DNA of 64,000 nt from Psychrobacter immobilis (GTDB taxonomy: Bacteria > Pseudomonadota > Gammaproteobacteria > Pseudomonadales > Moraxellaceae): the NCBI RefSeq assembly GCF_904846175.1, contig NZ_CAJGZM010000007.1, positions 1-64,000 of the forward strand. Reading direction: 5' to 3'. The position numbers and the translations under genes were made by a program. Positions within the stretch are counted from its first letter, which is position 1; each line of letters begins with the position of its first letter. Positions 20,245 to 29,990 of the stretch are shown piece by piece. The notes beneath the pieces were generated by a model. That model saw only the letters and a list, made by a program, of their open reading frames with translations. It was not told where the DNA came from and searched no databases.

Positions 20245-22965
20245 CTAAGTGTTTTCTTTACGAATGCTAAGACTTGCTATCAATGCTGCCTTTAATGTCT
20301 CAAGTTTATCCGCAGACAACGCCTGATCGTTTTGATCGCTAATATAGAACATATCTTCTGCTCGCTCGCCTAACGTAGTAATGCGGGCGGCATGTACCTC
20401 AATCTTTTGTTGTAAAAATACCTGACCAACGCGGGCAAGTAAGCCTGGTTGATCAAGGGTTTCTAAACTCATGATATGCTGATTTGAGGCTTCATTAAAC
20501 TCAAAGTTAATCGTCGTTGCCACATCAAAATGACGCAGCTGACGCGGGATTTTTCGATGCGTAAGCTTGGGAACGGTTGGATTTTTAAAGGCATCGATTA
20601 AGCGCTGCTTAAGCTCTTGTTGGCTGTCTATATCGACCAATAGCGTGCCGCTGCGGTCGAGCAATACGTAGGAATCCAAAGCAAAATCACGGGTTGCAGT
20701 AATAATACGCGCATCTAAAACATCGAGATTCATCTGGTCAAACACTGCCATGGTAACGGCAAATAAATTGACCTGATCTTGGGTATAAACAAACACTTGC
20801 ACCGCATCAAGCGCCAGCTCACGGTGCTCACGTAACACCACAAGTGGTGCGCTATCAGCATCAGAGGCGCGACCTATAGGAGGATGGTTTAAGATAGCTT
20901 CGGTATGCCACAAGATATCTTCTGCAATTTCCCGCAAGAAATATTCATCGCCCAAGTCATCCCACAATCTTAAAACCTCTTCGCGATTCATATGATGATT
21001 ATTGACATTATCAAGCATCGCTAGCGCCTGTTTACGCGTGGCTTTAATCATATCTTGGCGGTTGGTTGGGGCATCGATATCAGCGCGAAGGATACGCCGC
21101 GTTTGTGAATAGAGCTGTTTCATCAAGGTCGCGCGCCAACTGTTCCAAAGCTGTGGATTGGTGGCATTCATATCGGCAACCGTCAGTACATACAGATGAT
21201 TGAGGTGGGTCACGTTACCGACTAAATCGGCAAATAGCGTCACCACTTCTGGGTCTGAGATGTCCTTTTTCTGCGCTGTCATCGACATCAGTAGATGATA
21301 GCGAGTTAGCCAACCAACCAAATGGGCGTCCGCCTGACTCATGCCATGAGCAAGACAAAATTCAATCGATTCCGTTTCGCCAAGTTGGCTATGATTGCCG
21401 CCACGACCTTTGGCGATATCATGAAACATCGCAGCCAACACCAAAATCTCTTTGCGCTCGATACGCTGGAAGATAGCGCTGACCAGTGGAAAGTCTTCAG
21501 AAAAGCGCGGATCGGTAAAGCGATGTAAAATGCGAATTAAAAATAATGTATGCGCATCGACGGTATATCGATGAAATAAATCGTACTGCATCAGCCCAGT
21601 GACTTGAGCAAAAGCTGGAATATAGCTGCCCAAAATGCCATAACGATTCATGGTACGCAGACGATGAAATAAATAGTTTTGTTCTTTTAAATTGGCTAAA
21701 AACAGCGCTTGATGGGTCGGATTGTCTCTATAAACCTGATCGATACCGCGAGCCGCTATTTTTAGCGCGCGCAGGGTATGGGTACGGACATTTTTGATGC
21801 CATATTGACCCATGAGTAAAAACATCTCCAAAATCGCCTCAGGGTGCTGAGCAAATACGCGATGATGTGACATTGCGATTTGTTCGCCGACCTGATTGAA
21901 GCGGGCGTTAATTGGATGTTTTTTCGGCCGTTCTTCATCCGGCAATTGCGGCTCTATAATCGTCTCGTAATAATGATTGGTCAGCATCTCAGACAATGTC
22001 GATATCTGCATGGCACAGCGATAGTAGTCGCGCATAAAGCGCTCAACGGCAGCATTCGGCTGGTCATCTGGCTGTGTCTCATAGCCCATCAGCTGAGCAA
22101 TTTCACGCTGATAATCAAACAACAGCTTGTTTTCATTGCGACCGGTCAGCTCATGCAAGTAATGACGTATTTGCCATAAATAACCTTCGGCAAAGTTCAG
22201 TTCATCAAACTCTTTTTCGGTCAAAAAGTTTTGTTGTACCAAGTCATACAGTTTACTGACCCGAAAATAACGTTTGGTCACCCAGCCAATAATATGAATA
22301 TCACGCAGACCACCGGGGGCAGTTTTGATATTAGGCTCAAGGTTGTACTCGGTGGCATTGTGCTGCAAATAGCGCGCTTTTGCTTCCGCGATTTTTACTT
22401 CATAAAAATCACGTGGCGACCATTGCGTATTGACGATTTTATGCGGTACTTCTTCTAGTTCTTCATTACCAATTAACAGCCGCGCTTCTAACAAAGTGCT
22501 AGCAACGGTGTGGTCGAGCGCCGCTTCCAAGCATTCACTGACGCTGCGTACTGATAGGGCAGGCTCAAGTCCAATGTCCCACAGTAGCGCCACTAAGTTA
22601 TCAATTTTTTCCCTGCTATGCGCGTCAATATCGTTGGGTGTCAGCAGTAAAATATCCACATCTGAGTGTAACGATAGCTCGCCACGACCATAGCCGCCAG
22701 TGGCAAACAATGCTAAATCTGTTTTATCAAGCTCAAACCAGTTAAACAAAGCAATCAGTAAGTCATCGATGACGCAGGCTCGCGCTGCGACCAGTTGGCG
22801 AATATTGACACCGCGTTCGAGCGCGCGGCTGATATCGTCATTGATTTGGAGCAGCCAATCAGGGATATCAGATAGTGCTATATCCATCGTATTGGTGGTC
22901 GAGCGATGGTCTGACACTAGCGGCATGGGGGTCAAATCAATAGCAGCGACATCACAATTAAACAT
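20245..22965 (-). CDS. glnD: Bifunctional PII uridylyltransferase/uridylyl-removing enzyme GlnD
   Basis: A 906-residue nitrogen sensor that uridylylates PII when glutamine is low and removes UMP when it is high. The nucleotidyltransferase motif GGYGRGELSLHSDVDILLL lies near residue 90-108, the HD hydrolase domain has AAMFHDIAKGRGGNHS near 515, and two ACT domains (about 725-800 and 835-900, LETLDQPGLLARVGQVF) sense glutamine. All key residues are present. It lies downstream of map on the same strand, separated by a terminator-like hairpin. Start ATG chosen with GGATAA upstream. Confidence 0.96.
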   Translation of the reverse strand: MFNCDVAAIDLTPMPLVSDHRSTTNTMDIALSDIPDWLLQINDDISRALERGVNIRQLVAARACVIDDLLIALFNWFELDKTDLALFATGGYGRGELSLHSDVDILLLTPNDIDAHSREKIDNLVALLWDIGLEPALSVRSVSECLEAALDHTVASTLLEARLLIGNEELEEVPHKIVNTQWSPRDFYEVKIAEAKARYLQHNATEYNLEPNIKTAPGGLRDIHIIGWVTKRYFRVSKLYDLVQQNFLTEKEFDELNFAEGYLWQIRHYLHELTGRNENKLLFDYQREIAQLMGYETQPDDQPNAAVERFMRDYYRCAMQISTLSEMLTNHYYETIIEPQLPDEERPKKHPINARFNQVGEQIAMSHHRVFAQHPEAILEMFLLMGQYGIKNVRTHTLRALKIAARGIDQVYRDNPTHQALFLANLKEQNYLFHRLRTMNRYGILGSYIPAFAQVTGLMQYDLFHRYTVDAHTLFLIRILHRFTDPRFSEDFPLVSAIFQRIERKEILVLAAMFHDIAKGRGGNHSQLGETESIEFCLAHGMSQADAHLVGWLTRYHLLMSMTAQKKDISDPEVVTLFADLVGNVTHLNHLYVLTVADMNATNPQLWNSWRATLMKQLYSQTRRILRADIDAPTNRQDMIKATRKQALAMLDNVNNHHMNREEVLRLWDDLGDEYFLREIAEDILWHTEAILNHPPIGRASDADSAPLVVLREHRELALDAVQVFVYTQDQVNLFAVTMAVFDQMNLDVLDARIITATRDFALDSYVLLDRSGTLLVDIDSQQELKQRLIDAFKNPTVPKLTHRKIPRQLRHFDVATTINFEFNEASNQHIMSLETLDQPGLLARVGQVFLQQKIEVHAARITTLGERAEDMFYISDQNDQALSADKLETLKAALIASLSIRKENT

Positions 22966-23103
22966 GAGGATTATCCAGTTAGAAGTTTGTAGATAGTGGT
23001 ATTAAAACGAATATTTCATGGAAAATATAAAGAATATTATTATTGGAATTCTCAAAGTAGCAACTCAATAAAGGGCATCGTTAATATGCCTGAATTATCA
23101 GGC

Positions 23104-23131
23104 AAAAAAAAGACCGCCTAGGCGATCTTTT
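23104..23131 (-). terminator. map terminator
   Basis: On the minus strand AAAAGATCGCCTAGGCGGTCTTTT folds into a short stem with a CTAG loop and is followed by further T residues, just past the map stop codon. It partly separates map from glnD. Confidence 0.7.
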
Positions 23132-23137
23132 ATGATA

Positions 23138-23932
23138 TTACTGGGTCAAAAAGCTTAAGTCTTCTTCTGGGCGCGTGGTAAACACCTCACAGCCATTGTC
23201 CGTCACTACCATAGTATGTTCCCACTGCGCTGACAGCTTGCGGTCTTTAGTGATTGCCGTCCATTCATCCGGTAAAATCTTGGTCTGCCATTTACCTTCG
23301 TTAATCATAGGTTCAATGGTAAAGGTCATGCCTGTTTTTAGCTCAAAACCCGTACCTTTCTTACCATAGTGCATTACTTGTGGTTCGTGGTGGAACTCAT
23401 TACTGATACCGTGACCACAGAACTCGCGCACGATACTAAAGCGTTCGGGTTCGACTACTGCTTGGATAGCTGCGCCGACATCGCCCAAGCGCGCGCCGTT
23501 TTTGACCACGCTCATACCAGCATAAAGGGCTTCTTGTGCCACTTTGCAAATACGCTGCGCCATGATAGAACCGTTGCCGACAATCCACATTTTTGAAGTA
23601 TCGCCGTAATAGCCGTCTTTAATAACCGTGACATCGATATTGATGATATCACCATCTTTAAGCAGCTTGTTTTCGGTTGGAATACCGTGACAAACCACGT
23701 GGTTGATAGAGGTACAGATAGATTTTGGGAAGCCGTTATAGTTAAGGGGCGCAGGAATGGCTTCTTGCACGTTAACGATATAGTCATGAGCGATTTGGTT
23801 TAATGCTTCAGTGCTAATGCCAACTCTGACGTGTTCGTCGAGCATCACAAGCACGTCACTGGCAAGCTTACCGGCCACGCGCATTTTTTCTATGGCTTCA
23901 GGAGATTGGATAAGGGATTTTTTTGTCATCAT
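23138..23932 (-). CDS. map: Methionine aminopeptidase, type I
   Basis: A 264-residue metalloprotease removing N-terminal Met from nascent proteins. The metal ligands are seen in NIDVTVIKDGYYGDTSKM (two Asp), FCGHGISNEFHHEPQV (His), MTFTIEPMI (Glu) and WEHTMVVTDNGCEV (Glu); NHVVCHGIP contains the substrate-side His. Length is typical for type Ia. Followed by glnD. The usual divergent rpsB is absent; instead the lipase gene lies on the other side. Confidence 0.96.
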   Translation of the reverse strand: MMTKKSLIQSPEAIEKMRVAGKLASDVLVMLDEHVRVGISTEALNQIAHDYIVNVQEAIPAPLNYNGFPKSICTSINHVVCHGIPTENKLLKDGDIINIDVTVIKDGYYGDTSKMWIVGNGSIMAQRICKVAQEALYAGMSVVKNGARLGDVGAAIQAVVEPERFSIVREFCGHGISNEFHHEPQVMHYGKKGTGFELKTGMTFTIEPMINEGKWQTKILPDEWTAITKDRKLSAQWEHTMVVTDNGCEVFTTRPEEDLSFLTQ

Positions 23933-24363
23933 GGTCGTACTTATAGTTATAGAATTTAGGTTGTCAATTATACCATAAATGTAGTAGGCACTGTTTTGCT
24001 AACACTTAGCAACTTTGTAGGCATTTTTTAAAATCCTTGTAATATACTGATACCAATCGTCTCAGCTTATTTATATGCATATACGTGACTATAGAGTCAT
24101 TATAATAGCGTTTATAAGCAAAAAAGCAGTTGAATGTTGCAGGATATATAAGTATTGTAATTTTGTTTGCTAAATAAATTGGTAGGGATTTGGCGCTTAA
24201 TGCAGAATGCAATAGTTAAGCGCTATAAAATCCATGCCATGAAAATAATGATATGGAACTGGTGATATGAAAATAGTGACATGACACTGGTGCCATCAGC
24301 ATCAAGCAAGCCATTTACACTCCCTTTCTTCACAATAACTCTCGAAATAACAAGGACGTTGTT
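23933..24363. other. Divergent intergenic region between map and lipase
   Basis: About 430 bp of AT-rich DNA with promoters for both sides. Near 24241-24300 there is a loose repetition of ATGAAAATA(A/G)TGA-like words (ATGAAAATAATGATATGG, then ATGAAAATAGTGACATG). No coding frame is convincing. Confidence 0.45.
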
Positions 24364-25434
24364 ATGACTCTCAAAAACCGTTTTCGCGCCGCCTTAACGC
24401 CCAGCGTATTTGTCCCCTCACTGGGTGCTATCACTGCCGGTGTCCTGATGATGACATTGCAAACCACTTCTGCTCAAGCAGCTGGACAGTATTATAACTG
24501 TGCCAATGCCACGGGCTGTAAGATGGTCGATAGCAAATATTTCACCTCAAACCATACCGATACCAAATATCCTATTGTCATGACTCATGGTCTGGTCGGC
24601 TTTACCAAGCTACTCGGTGTCGACTACTTTTATGGTATCCCGCAAACACTCATGAGCGGCGGCTCAAAAGTCTATGCTACCAAAACCTCTTCTTTTAATG
24701 ACAGTCGGGTGCGCGGTGAGCAGCTACTACAACAAGTAAAAACCATTAGTGCGATTTCTGGTAGCCCCAAGGTGAATTTAATTGGTCATAGTCATGGCGG
24801 CCATGATATTCGTTATGTCGCTGCCGTTGAGCCAAAATACGTGGCGTCAGTGACGGCGGTTTCCAGTCCAGAGCAAGGGGCGGCATTAGCAGATTGGGTG
24901 GTTGAGCAGATTGATAATGACAGAGTCAATGGCGAGTATAATACCGCCACCAAAGCCGCGCTTAGCTTGTTTGGCTTCTTAGGTAACTTCATGGATTTGA
25001 ACGCTGGTATCCCTATCGATAAGCTGCAAGAACAAGACGGATTTGGTGCAGTTACGGCGCTAACGACTGACTATATGGTCGATTTTAACCGTGAGTTCCC
25101 TGCTGCCATGCCATCAAGCTATTGTGGACAACCAAAAGACACTAAAGTAAACGGCATCAACTACTATTCATTCAGTGGTGTTGGTCAAGTGACCAACGTC
25201 TTAGACCCCATAGATTATGTGCTATTAGCGACATCACAAGTGTTTAAAAACGACCCAAATGATGGGTTGGTTTCTGCTTGTTCGAGCCGCCTAGGTTATG
25301 TGATTAGAGACGATTACAAAATGAACCATATGGATTCGGTCAATCAACTATTAGGCTTAGTTGCATGGGGACAACCTAATCCTAAAACTGTCTATCGTGA
25401 TCAGGTGAACCGTTTAAAAAATGCTAATTTATAA
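24364..25434 (+). CDS. Secreted triacylglycerol lipase, family I
   Basis: A 356-residue exported alpha/beta-hydrolase that hydrolyses long-chain triglycerides outside the cell. Signal peptide about 1-40 (ends TTSAQAA). The oxyanion block is PIVMTHGLVGF, the nucleophile elbow GHSHGG gives S143, and D300 (PNDGLV) and H322 (MNHMDSV) complete the triad. Cysteines fit the disulfide of foldase-dependent lipases. AAGGACG precedes the ATG. The next gene is its Lif foldase, consistent with type II secretion after periplasmic folding. Family I.1/I.2 placement is by resemblance. Confidence 0.95.
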   Translation: MTLKNRFRAALTPSVFVPSLGAITAGVLMMTLQTTSAQAAGQYYNCANATGCKMVDSKYFTSNHTDTKYPIVMTHGLVGFTKLLGVDYFYGIPQTLMSGGSKVYATKTSSFNDSRVRGEQLLQQVKTISAISGSPKVNLIGHSHGGHDIRYVAAVEPKYVASVTAVSSPEQGAALADWVVEQIDNDRVNGEYNTATKAALSLFGFLGNFMDLNAGIPIDKLQEQDGFGAVTALTTDYMVDFNREFPAAMPSSYCGQPKDTKVNGINYYSFSGVGQVTNVLDPIDYVLLATSQVFKNDPNDGLVSACSSRLGYVIRDDYKMNHMDSVNQLLGLVAWGQPNPKTVYRDQVNRLKNANL

Positions 25435-25511
25435 AGCCAATTTAAAAAGCTAGCTTCTAAATCTAGTGGTTGGGATTTGAATATAAATTAGCAAATTAAC
25501 CGCATTTACCT

Positions 25512-25546
25512 AAAAGGGTCACTACTTAACTGGCCCTTTTATTTTG
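25512..25546 (+). terminator. Hairpin with T-tract between lipase and foldase
   Basis: AAAAGGGTCA pairs with TGGCCCTTTT (one wobble) around a 9-nt loop, followed by ATTTT. It lies between two genes normally cotranscribed, so it may act as a partial terminator giving more lipase than foldase mRNA. Confidence 0.75.
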
Positions 25547-25606
25547 TCCCATTTTATAGATAGTCACTTCCTATTACATCGATTCATTAAATAAGATATT
25601 GTTGTT

Positions 25607-26713
25607 ATGTCAAATAATCGCCGTTCGCCATTTTTGCTCATTATTATCGCCGTGATAATCGTTTTAGTCGTGGCGATTATTTGGTGGTTTAAACCTGATA
25701 ATGCTCGTAAACCTTCTTCTCAAACAGATTCTACGGCGCTGAATAGCCAAGCTAATGCCAGCTCGATAAATGATGAAAATGTTAATAATGACATTGGCGC
25801 ATTATCTAAGCAAGACGCTTCTCAATTTACGACAGGCCTTGAAAATCTACCGCGCTCCTTGCAAGGGACGGATGTCGATGGCGAGATTATCATCGATGAA
25901 AATAAACAGTTGGTCGTCACCGAAGGGCTACGACGCTTATTTGATTATTTCTTATCGGCGCTAGGTGAAGAGGATGAAGCGGTTATTTATGCGCGGGTGG
26001 AGAGTTATATCCGCGGTCATACGCCAGAGCCTGCCGCCAGCCAAGCGGTGACGATATTTGACCAATATGTGGCCTATCTTAAAGCGATTCCTGCTATAGA
26101 AAGCCGTTATGGCAACCTGCAATTACAAGCAACAAAGAATGGCGAGCTAGATTTAAATGTAGTGACACAGCAGCAGCAAGATGTCGCCAAATTACGCCAA
26201 CAGCACTTTTCTAAAGAAACCATTAAAGCCTTTTTTGGTGCAGAGGATGAGTATGATGACTATAGTCTTGCGATGGTGAAAATCAATCAAGATAAGCAGA
26301 TGTCTGATGCGCAAAGAGAAGCGGCTAGACAGGATTATATTAGCCGTATGCCTGATAATGCGACCAAAGCCAATATCGCTCAGCAGGCAAATTTAGATGA
26401 GTTAATCAGTCGTACCGAACAGATGCAAGCTAAGGGCGCGACGGCTGAAGAATTATACAGTATGCGACGTGAATTGGTTGGCGCGCCAGCAGCAGCAAGG
26501 CTTGCCCAAGTCGATCAGCAAGATGCTAATTTTGATCAGCGTTTTAAGCAGTATCAAGCCCAAAAACAGCAGCTGTTAAGTCAAAATGCCGATAAGGCCC
26601 AAGCGAAAACCCAAATCACTCAAATGGAGCAGCAATTATTTAATGAGACGGAACGCAAACGCTTAGCAGGCTATGCGGCTTTGCAACAAAAAAAGACGGC
26701 AAGCCCCAATTAA
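25607..26713 (+). CDS. Lipase-specific foldase (Lif, lipase chaperone)
   Basis: A 368-residue membrane-anchored periplasmic steric chaperone needed to fold the preceding lipase. One N-terminal membrane helix (about 9-28) and an Asn/Ser/Gln-rich spacer (30-75) lead to the mini-domain with LPRSLQGTDVDG and the Lif signature RRLFDYFLSALGE (about 109-121), followed by the long helical arm of extended helices rich in Gln and Ala. All parts of a Lif protein are present. The start has no strong binding site. It follows the lipase by 172 nt with a hairpin between. Confidence 0.93.
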   Translation: MSNNRRSPFLLIIIAVIIVLVVAIIWWFKPDNARKPSSQTDSTALNSQANASSINDENVNNDIGALSKQDASQFTTGLENLPRSLQGTDVDGEIIIDENKQLVVTEGLRRLFDYFLSALGEEDEAVIYARVESYIRGHTPEPAASQAVTIFDQYVAYLKAIPAIESRYGNLQLQATKNGELDLNVVTQQQQDVAKLRQQHFSKETIKAFFGAEDEYDDYSLAMVKINQDKQMSDAQREAARQDYISRMPDNATKANIAQQANLDELISRTEQMQAKGATAEELYSMRRELVGAPAAARLAQVDQQDANFDQRFKQYQAQKQQLLSQNADKAQAKTQITQMEQQLFNETERKRLAGYAALQQKKTASPN

Positions 26714-27090
26714 ATTCTATAGAAATTTACGACCTTTTAGGTAGATAAAAGAGAGCAATTAAGGGTGAAATCGAAGTATCAAAGGTCTAAAGTATCAATG
26801 ATCTAAATAGTGTTTTTAGCTAAAGTGCTAGCAGGGAATAATGATTGTAACAAGGTGTGTTAGCAAAAAAGCTATAAAGTAGAACAAATATAGCGGTAAT
26901 TGGTACTCAATCTATCATGACAGGCTTATGAAAAATGGGCATAATAACCGCATTGTTTAGACTAATGATAAAAACATATTAATCAGAGCGTATTAATCAG
27001 GACATTAACCTGAACAAATGCTACTTAATATGATAAAAAACAATATTTTTTACCTTTGCACTTTTATACTTGAAACCTCTAGGAGTTTAT
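26714..27090. other. Intergenic region before META lipoprotein
   Basis: About 375 bp with no coding frame and no terminator that I can recognise for the foldase gene. It holds words such as ATTAATCAG repeated at 26980-27001 but nothing assignable. Confidence 0.4.
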
Positions 27091-27585
27091 ATGAAAAACA
27101 TGACTAAAATGATGATGGCTGCGACCCTTGCTGTTGGTACACTTGCTGCAGCAGGTTGCCAAACCACTACCCCTAGTGTCACTGCACCTGTGACGCAACC
27201 AATTACAGTTGATGCGCTACAAGCGTATAACTGGCAGCTTGTCGATGCTAAGCGTACCAATGGCGACAAAGTCAGCCAATTATTCTTTGATCCAAGTAAA
27301 CCATTAACGCTAAAATTCTTTAAAGACGGTACGAACAACCGTGTAACCTTTGCTAATACTTGTAATAACATGGGCGCTAGTTATAGCGTGGTGAATGGTA
27401 ATGTTGTATTAGGTAATGTGATGTCAACGATGATGGCATGCCCTGAACCACAAGCCAGCTTTGATACGGCTACAATGGCAACGGTACAAGGTAAATACAG
27501 CATCAATAATAATGCCAATAACACGCCTATTCTGACCATTACTAATAGCAATCAAGTTGCTCATTTTAAAGCTGTTTCTAAATAA
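27091..27585 (+). CDS. META domain lipoprotein (HslJ-like)
   Basis: A 164-residue predicted lipoprotein. AGGAG seven nt upstream marks this ATG. The signal peptide ends in the lipobox LAAAGC (Cys about residue 23). The META domain covers about 45-160: YNWQLVDAKR, PLTLKFF.DG..NRVTFANTCNNMGASY and the C-terminal MACPEPQASFDTATMATVQGKYSI. META/HslJ domain proteins are outer-membrane or periplasmic and some relate to heat shock or novobiocin sensitivity in E. coli. Followed by a clear terminator; monocistronic. Confidence 0.88.
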   Translation: MKNMTKMMMAATLAVGTLAAAGCQTTTPSVTAPVTQPITVDALQAYNWQLVDAKRTNGDKVSQLFFDPSKPLTLKFFKDGTNNRVTFANTCNNMGASYSVVNGNVVLGNVMSTMMACPEPQASFDTATMATVQGKYSINNNANNTPILTITNSNQVAHFKAVSK

Positions 27586-27656
27586 AGTAGTCTTTAAATA
27601 ACGGATTTATTTAATAGATAACTATTAAATAGAAGTGTTTAAATTCTAATATAAAT

Positions 27657-27689
27657 AATGCCTCACTAATCAGTGGGGCATTTTTTTAT
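27657..27689 (+). terminator. Terminator of META lipoprotein gene
   Basis: ATGCCTCACT pairs with AGTGGGGCAT (one wobble) with a 4-nt loop, followed by seven T residues. Confidence 0.9.
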
Positions 27690-27838
27690 CTAAAATTTGC
27701 CATGGTTTACGCTACACTGTCATTGTCTACTGAGGCAAAATATTCAGATTGCTATGATGTTTTTTATACTATTAATTTTAACCTTTTTTATCGAAATTCT
27801 CAGCCCGCAATAATCAACGCTTTATTGGACGTTATCTT

Positions 27839-28831
27839 ATGTTAAAAACCTTTGTATCAAAGCCATCTGTCAATATACGCATGATAAGTAGTGTCACGGC
27901 GATAACGGCTTTTAGTCTGTTAACGGGCTGTCAGACGTTGCCGAGCACGCTCACTAAAACGCCTGCTGATATGAGTGCGAGTAATCCGCTGACGGCACGC
28001 ATGCCAGTGATAGATCGGCAAGGGCACATTGCTTATGTCGAGGAACAAGGGTTTGGCGCTGCAAAGATATCGACGCTTTATAGCATTCGTCCTGATGGTA
28101 GCGACCGCCAATTGATTGATCAGCTCAATGGTTATATCTACGCGCCGGCGTGGTCTGCCGATGGTCAAATGCTCGCCTATAGTAAACAAGAAGCGCGCCA
28201 GCATCCCAAAATTTATATTTATGATCGCAAAAGCAATACCCAAAATCTAATCGTCAATGCCGAGGGCAGTAATTTATCAGCGTCATTTTCGCCTGATGGG
28301 CAAAAACTGCTTTATAGCTCAACCGTCGGCGGTAATGCTGATATCTATGAGATGCGCCTAAGTGACGGTCATACCAAGCAGCTTACCACGCTACCGAGCA
28401 CGGAAGTGCAGCCAAGCTACGCCAGCGACGGGCAAAGCTTTGTTTATACCAGCGATAAAGTCCGCGCTGGTCGGCCAAGTATTTATCGCTATAACTTTGC
28501 CACTGGCAATGCTGCGCTGATACCGACCGCAGGCTATGCGGCCAGTCCACAACTGAGCTTGGATGGTCAGTATTTGGCGTATCTTAATGGTCGCAAGGCA
28601 GCGGTGATGACACTTGCTACAAAACAGGTAATTAATCTGGCAGAGACAGGACTCGATGAGCCCGCGCGTCTGTCGCCTTCTGCACAGTATGCCGTTTATC
28701 CCACAAAGCTTTCTCAAGTGAACGGTCAAAATGGTGGCAGCTTAGTGATTCATTCTTTAACAGGCAATTCAAGCTACGCGATTAGCAGTAAAACAGGCGG
28801 AGTCGTGCGCTCACCCATTTGGGGTCGGTAA
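27839..28831 (+). CDS. TolB-like PD40 beta-propeller lipoprotein
   Basis: A 330-residue predicted lipoprotein. The signal sequence ends in LLTGC (Cys about 32). From about 60 on there are repeated PD40/TolB-type blades: YSIRPDGSDRQLI, PAWSADGQMLAYS, ASFSPDGQKLLYSS, PSYASDGQSFVYTSD, PQLSLDGQYLAYL and RLSPSAQYAVYPT, i.e. about six blades. It is not TolB itself: the N-terminal TolB domain is missing and no tol genes are adjacent. A periplasmic or outer-membrane scaffold or ligand-binding role is likely but unproven. Confidence 0.82.
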   Translation: MLKTFVSKPSVNIRMISSVTAITAFSLLTGCQTLPSTLTKTPADMSASNPLTARMPVIDRQGHIAYVEEQGFGAAKISTLYSIRPDGSDRQLIDQLNGYIYAPAWSADGQMLAYSKQEARQHPKIYIYDRKSNTQNLIVNAEGSNLSASFSPDGQKLLYSSTVGGNADIYEMRLSDGHTKQLTTLPSTEVQPSYASDGQSFVYTSDKVRAGRPSIYRYNFATGNAALIPTAGYAASPQLSLDGQYLAYLNGRKAAVMTLATKQVINLAETGLDEPARLSPSAQYAVYPTKLSQVNGQNGGSLVIHSLTGNSSYAISSKTGGVVRSPIWGR

Positions 28832-29174
28832 GAGCAAGACCTATGTATTATGTAATGGAATGTATATATAATCACTATCAAAGAAACATAAGTTGATTAA
28901 ATAGCCTGCAATTTAGAGGTGGCATAGTCGTAGGTTAAATTCCTTAGAGCCAATGATTGTATGGCAATACCTTCTTAGTATTTAAAGTACAACAAGCAAA
29001 GTTTTTGGAACAAAGTTTTTGGAGCAAAGGCGATAGACCAAAGCTGAAAGAATAAATCTAAATAAAGTAAATCTCAGTAAAGAAACGTCGAGTAAATTTC
29101 AGTCATATAATAACAAATTGTATAACCGAGTCATCAAAATGTTGGATTAGGCAAGCAAAAGGAGAGAGCGGTTC
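28832..29174. other. Intergenic region before yqiJ
   Basis: About 340 bp, AT-rich. It contains a tandem 16-bp duplication-like stretch, AAGTTTTTGGAACAAAG followed by TTTTTGGAGCAAAG (about 28998-29028). No coding frame. Presumably holds the promoter of the yqiJ-yqiK module. Confidence 0.45.
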
Positions 29175-29831
29175 ATGCAAGAGTCTTTTTTAGTTTTTAT
29201 CACTAAAATCAGTTTGTACCCCACGATTATTTTTACGGGGCTTGTCATGTTCGTGACTCTATATTGGCTGGTGTCTTTACTCGGCATGGTAGATATGGAT
29301 AGCGTAGACCTTGGTGAGCCAGATGGTGATGTTTCTACCTTATCATCGACGGGTTTTTTTACCGGTCTCATGCTCAAATTTGGTCTTTATGGTGTGCCCC
29401 TCATCATCATACTAAGCTTAATCAGCTTAATCGGCTGGCTATTAAGCTACTTATATACGAGCTTTTTACATCAATATTTTGACTCTGGTCTTTTGTATTA
29501 CCTATTCGGTACAGGGGCGCTCATTTTTGTATTGGTCGTATCCATGTGGCTGACAGGTATGATTATTGCACCCATGCGCAAAAATATCGCCAAAACCCCC
29601 AAACATAACGCGTCTAGTAATATCGGTAAAATCGCCGTAGTACGTACCCTGAGTGTGACTGACAAACATGGTGAAGCAGAATTAAATGATGGCGGCGCAG
29701 GCTTGATACTCAAAATTCGTTCAGACATCAAGGATGATTTGCTAAGACAGGGCAATAGAGTGATGTTGGTAGAGTATTTAGAAGAAGCCAATACCTACCG
29801 AGTCGCTCCTGTAAAAGAAAAATCGCCATAA
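29175..29831 (+). CDS. yqiJ: YqiJ-like NfeD-type membrane protein (flotillin partner)
   Basis: A 218-residue membrane protein. Three membrane segments (about 15-38, 73-96, 103-127) and an acidic loop (VDMDSVDLGEPDGDVS) precede a C-terminal OB-fold (about 150-212; KIAVVRTLSVTDKHGEAELND...RVMLVEYLEEANTYRV). This is the architecture of YqiJ/YuaF, short NfeD-type proteins encoded beside flotillins and thought to help organise membrane microdomains. GGAGAG precedes the ATG. The flotillin gene follows 160 nt downstream, presumably in one operon. Confidence 0.85.
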   Translation: MQESFLVFITKISLYPTIIFTGLVMFVTLYWLVSLLGMVDMDSVDLGEPDGDVSTLSSTGFFTGLMLKFGLYGVPLIIILSLISLIGWLLSYLYTSFLHQYFDSGLLYYLFGTGALIFVLVVSMWLTGMIIAPMRKNIAKTPKHNASSNIGKIAVVRTLSVTDKHGEAELNDGGAGLILKIRSDIKDDLLRQGNRVMLVEYLEEANTYRVAPVKEKSP

Positions 29832-29990
29832 ACCGCTGCTATAAATAATTTTAAAATTGAAATAAATAATCTTTATACATTAGATTTATAAGTTGGCTGA
29901 TTGGCGATGTAGAGATAGCTAATAGTTTGTTTTTAAGTGTCGTATTACCTGTTTAAATTTGGTTGCAATGTTTTAATTAAAGGAATGAAT

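Noticed and set aside
24006-24212. A 68-codon frame in the map-lipase gap
   Set aside because: AT-rich chance frame with no binding site or similarity that I can recognise.
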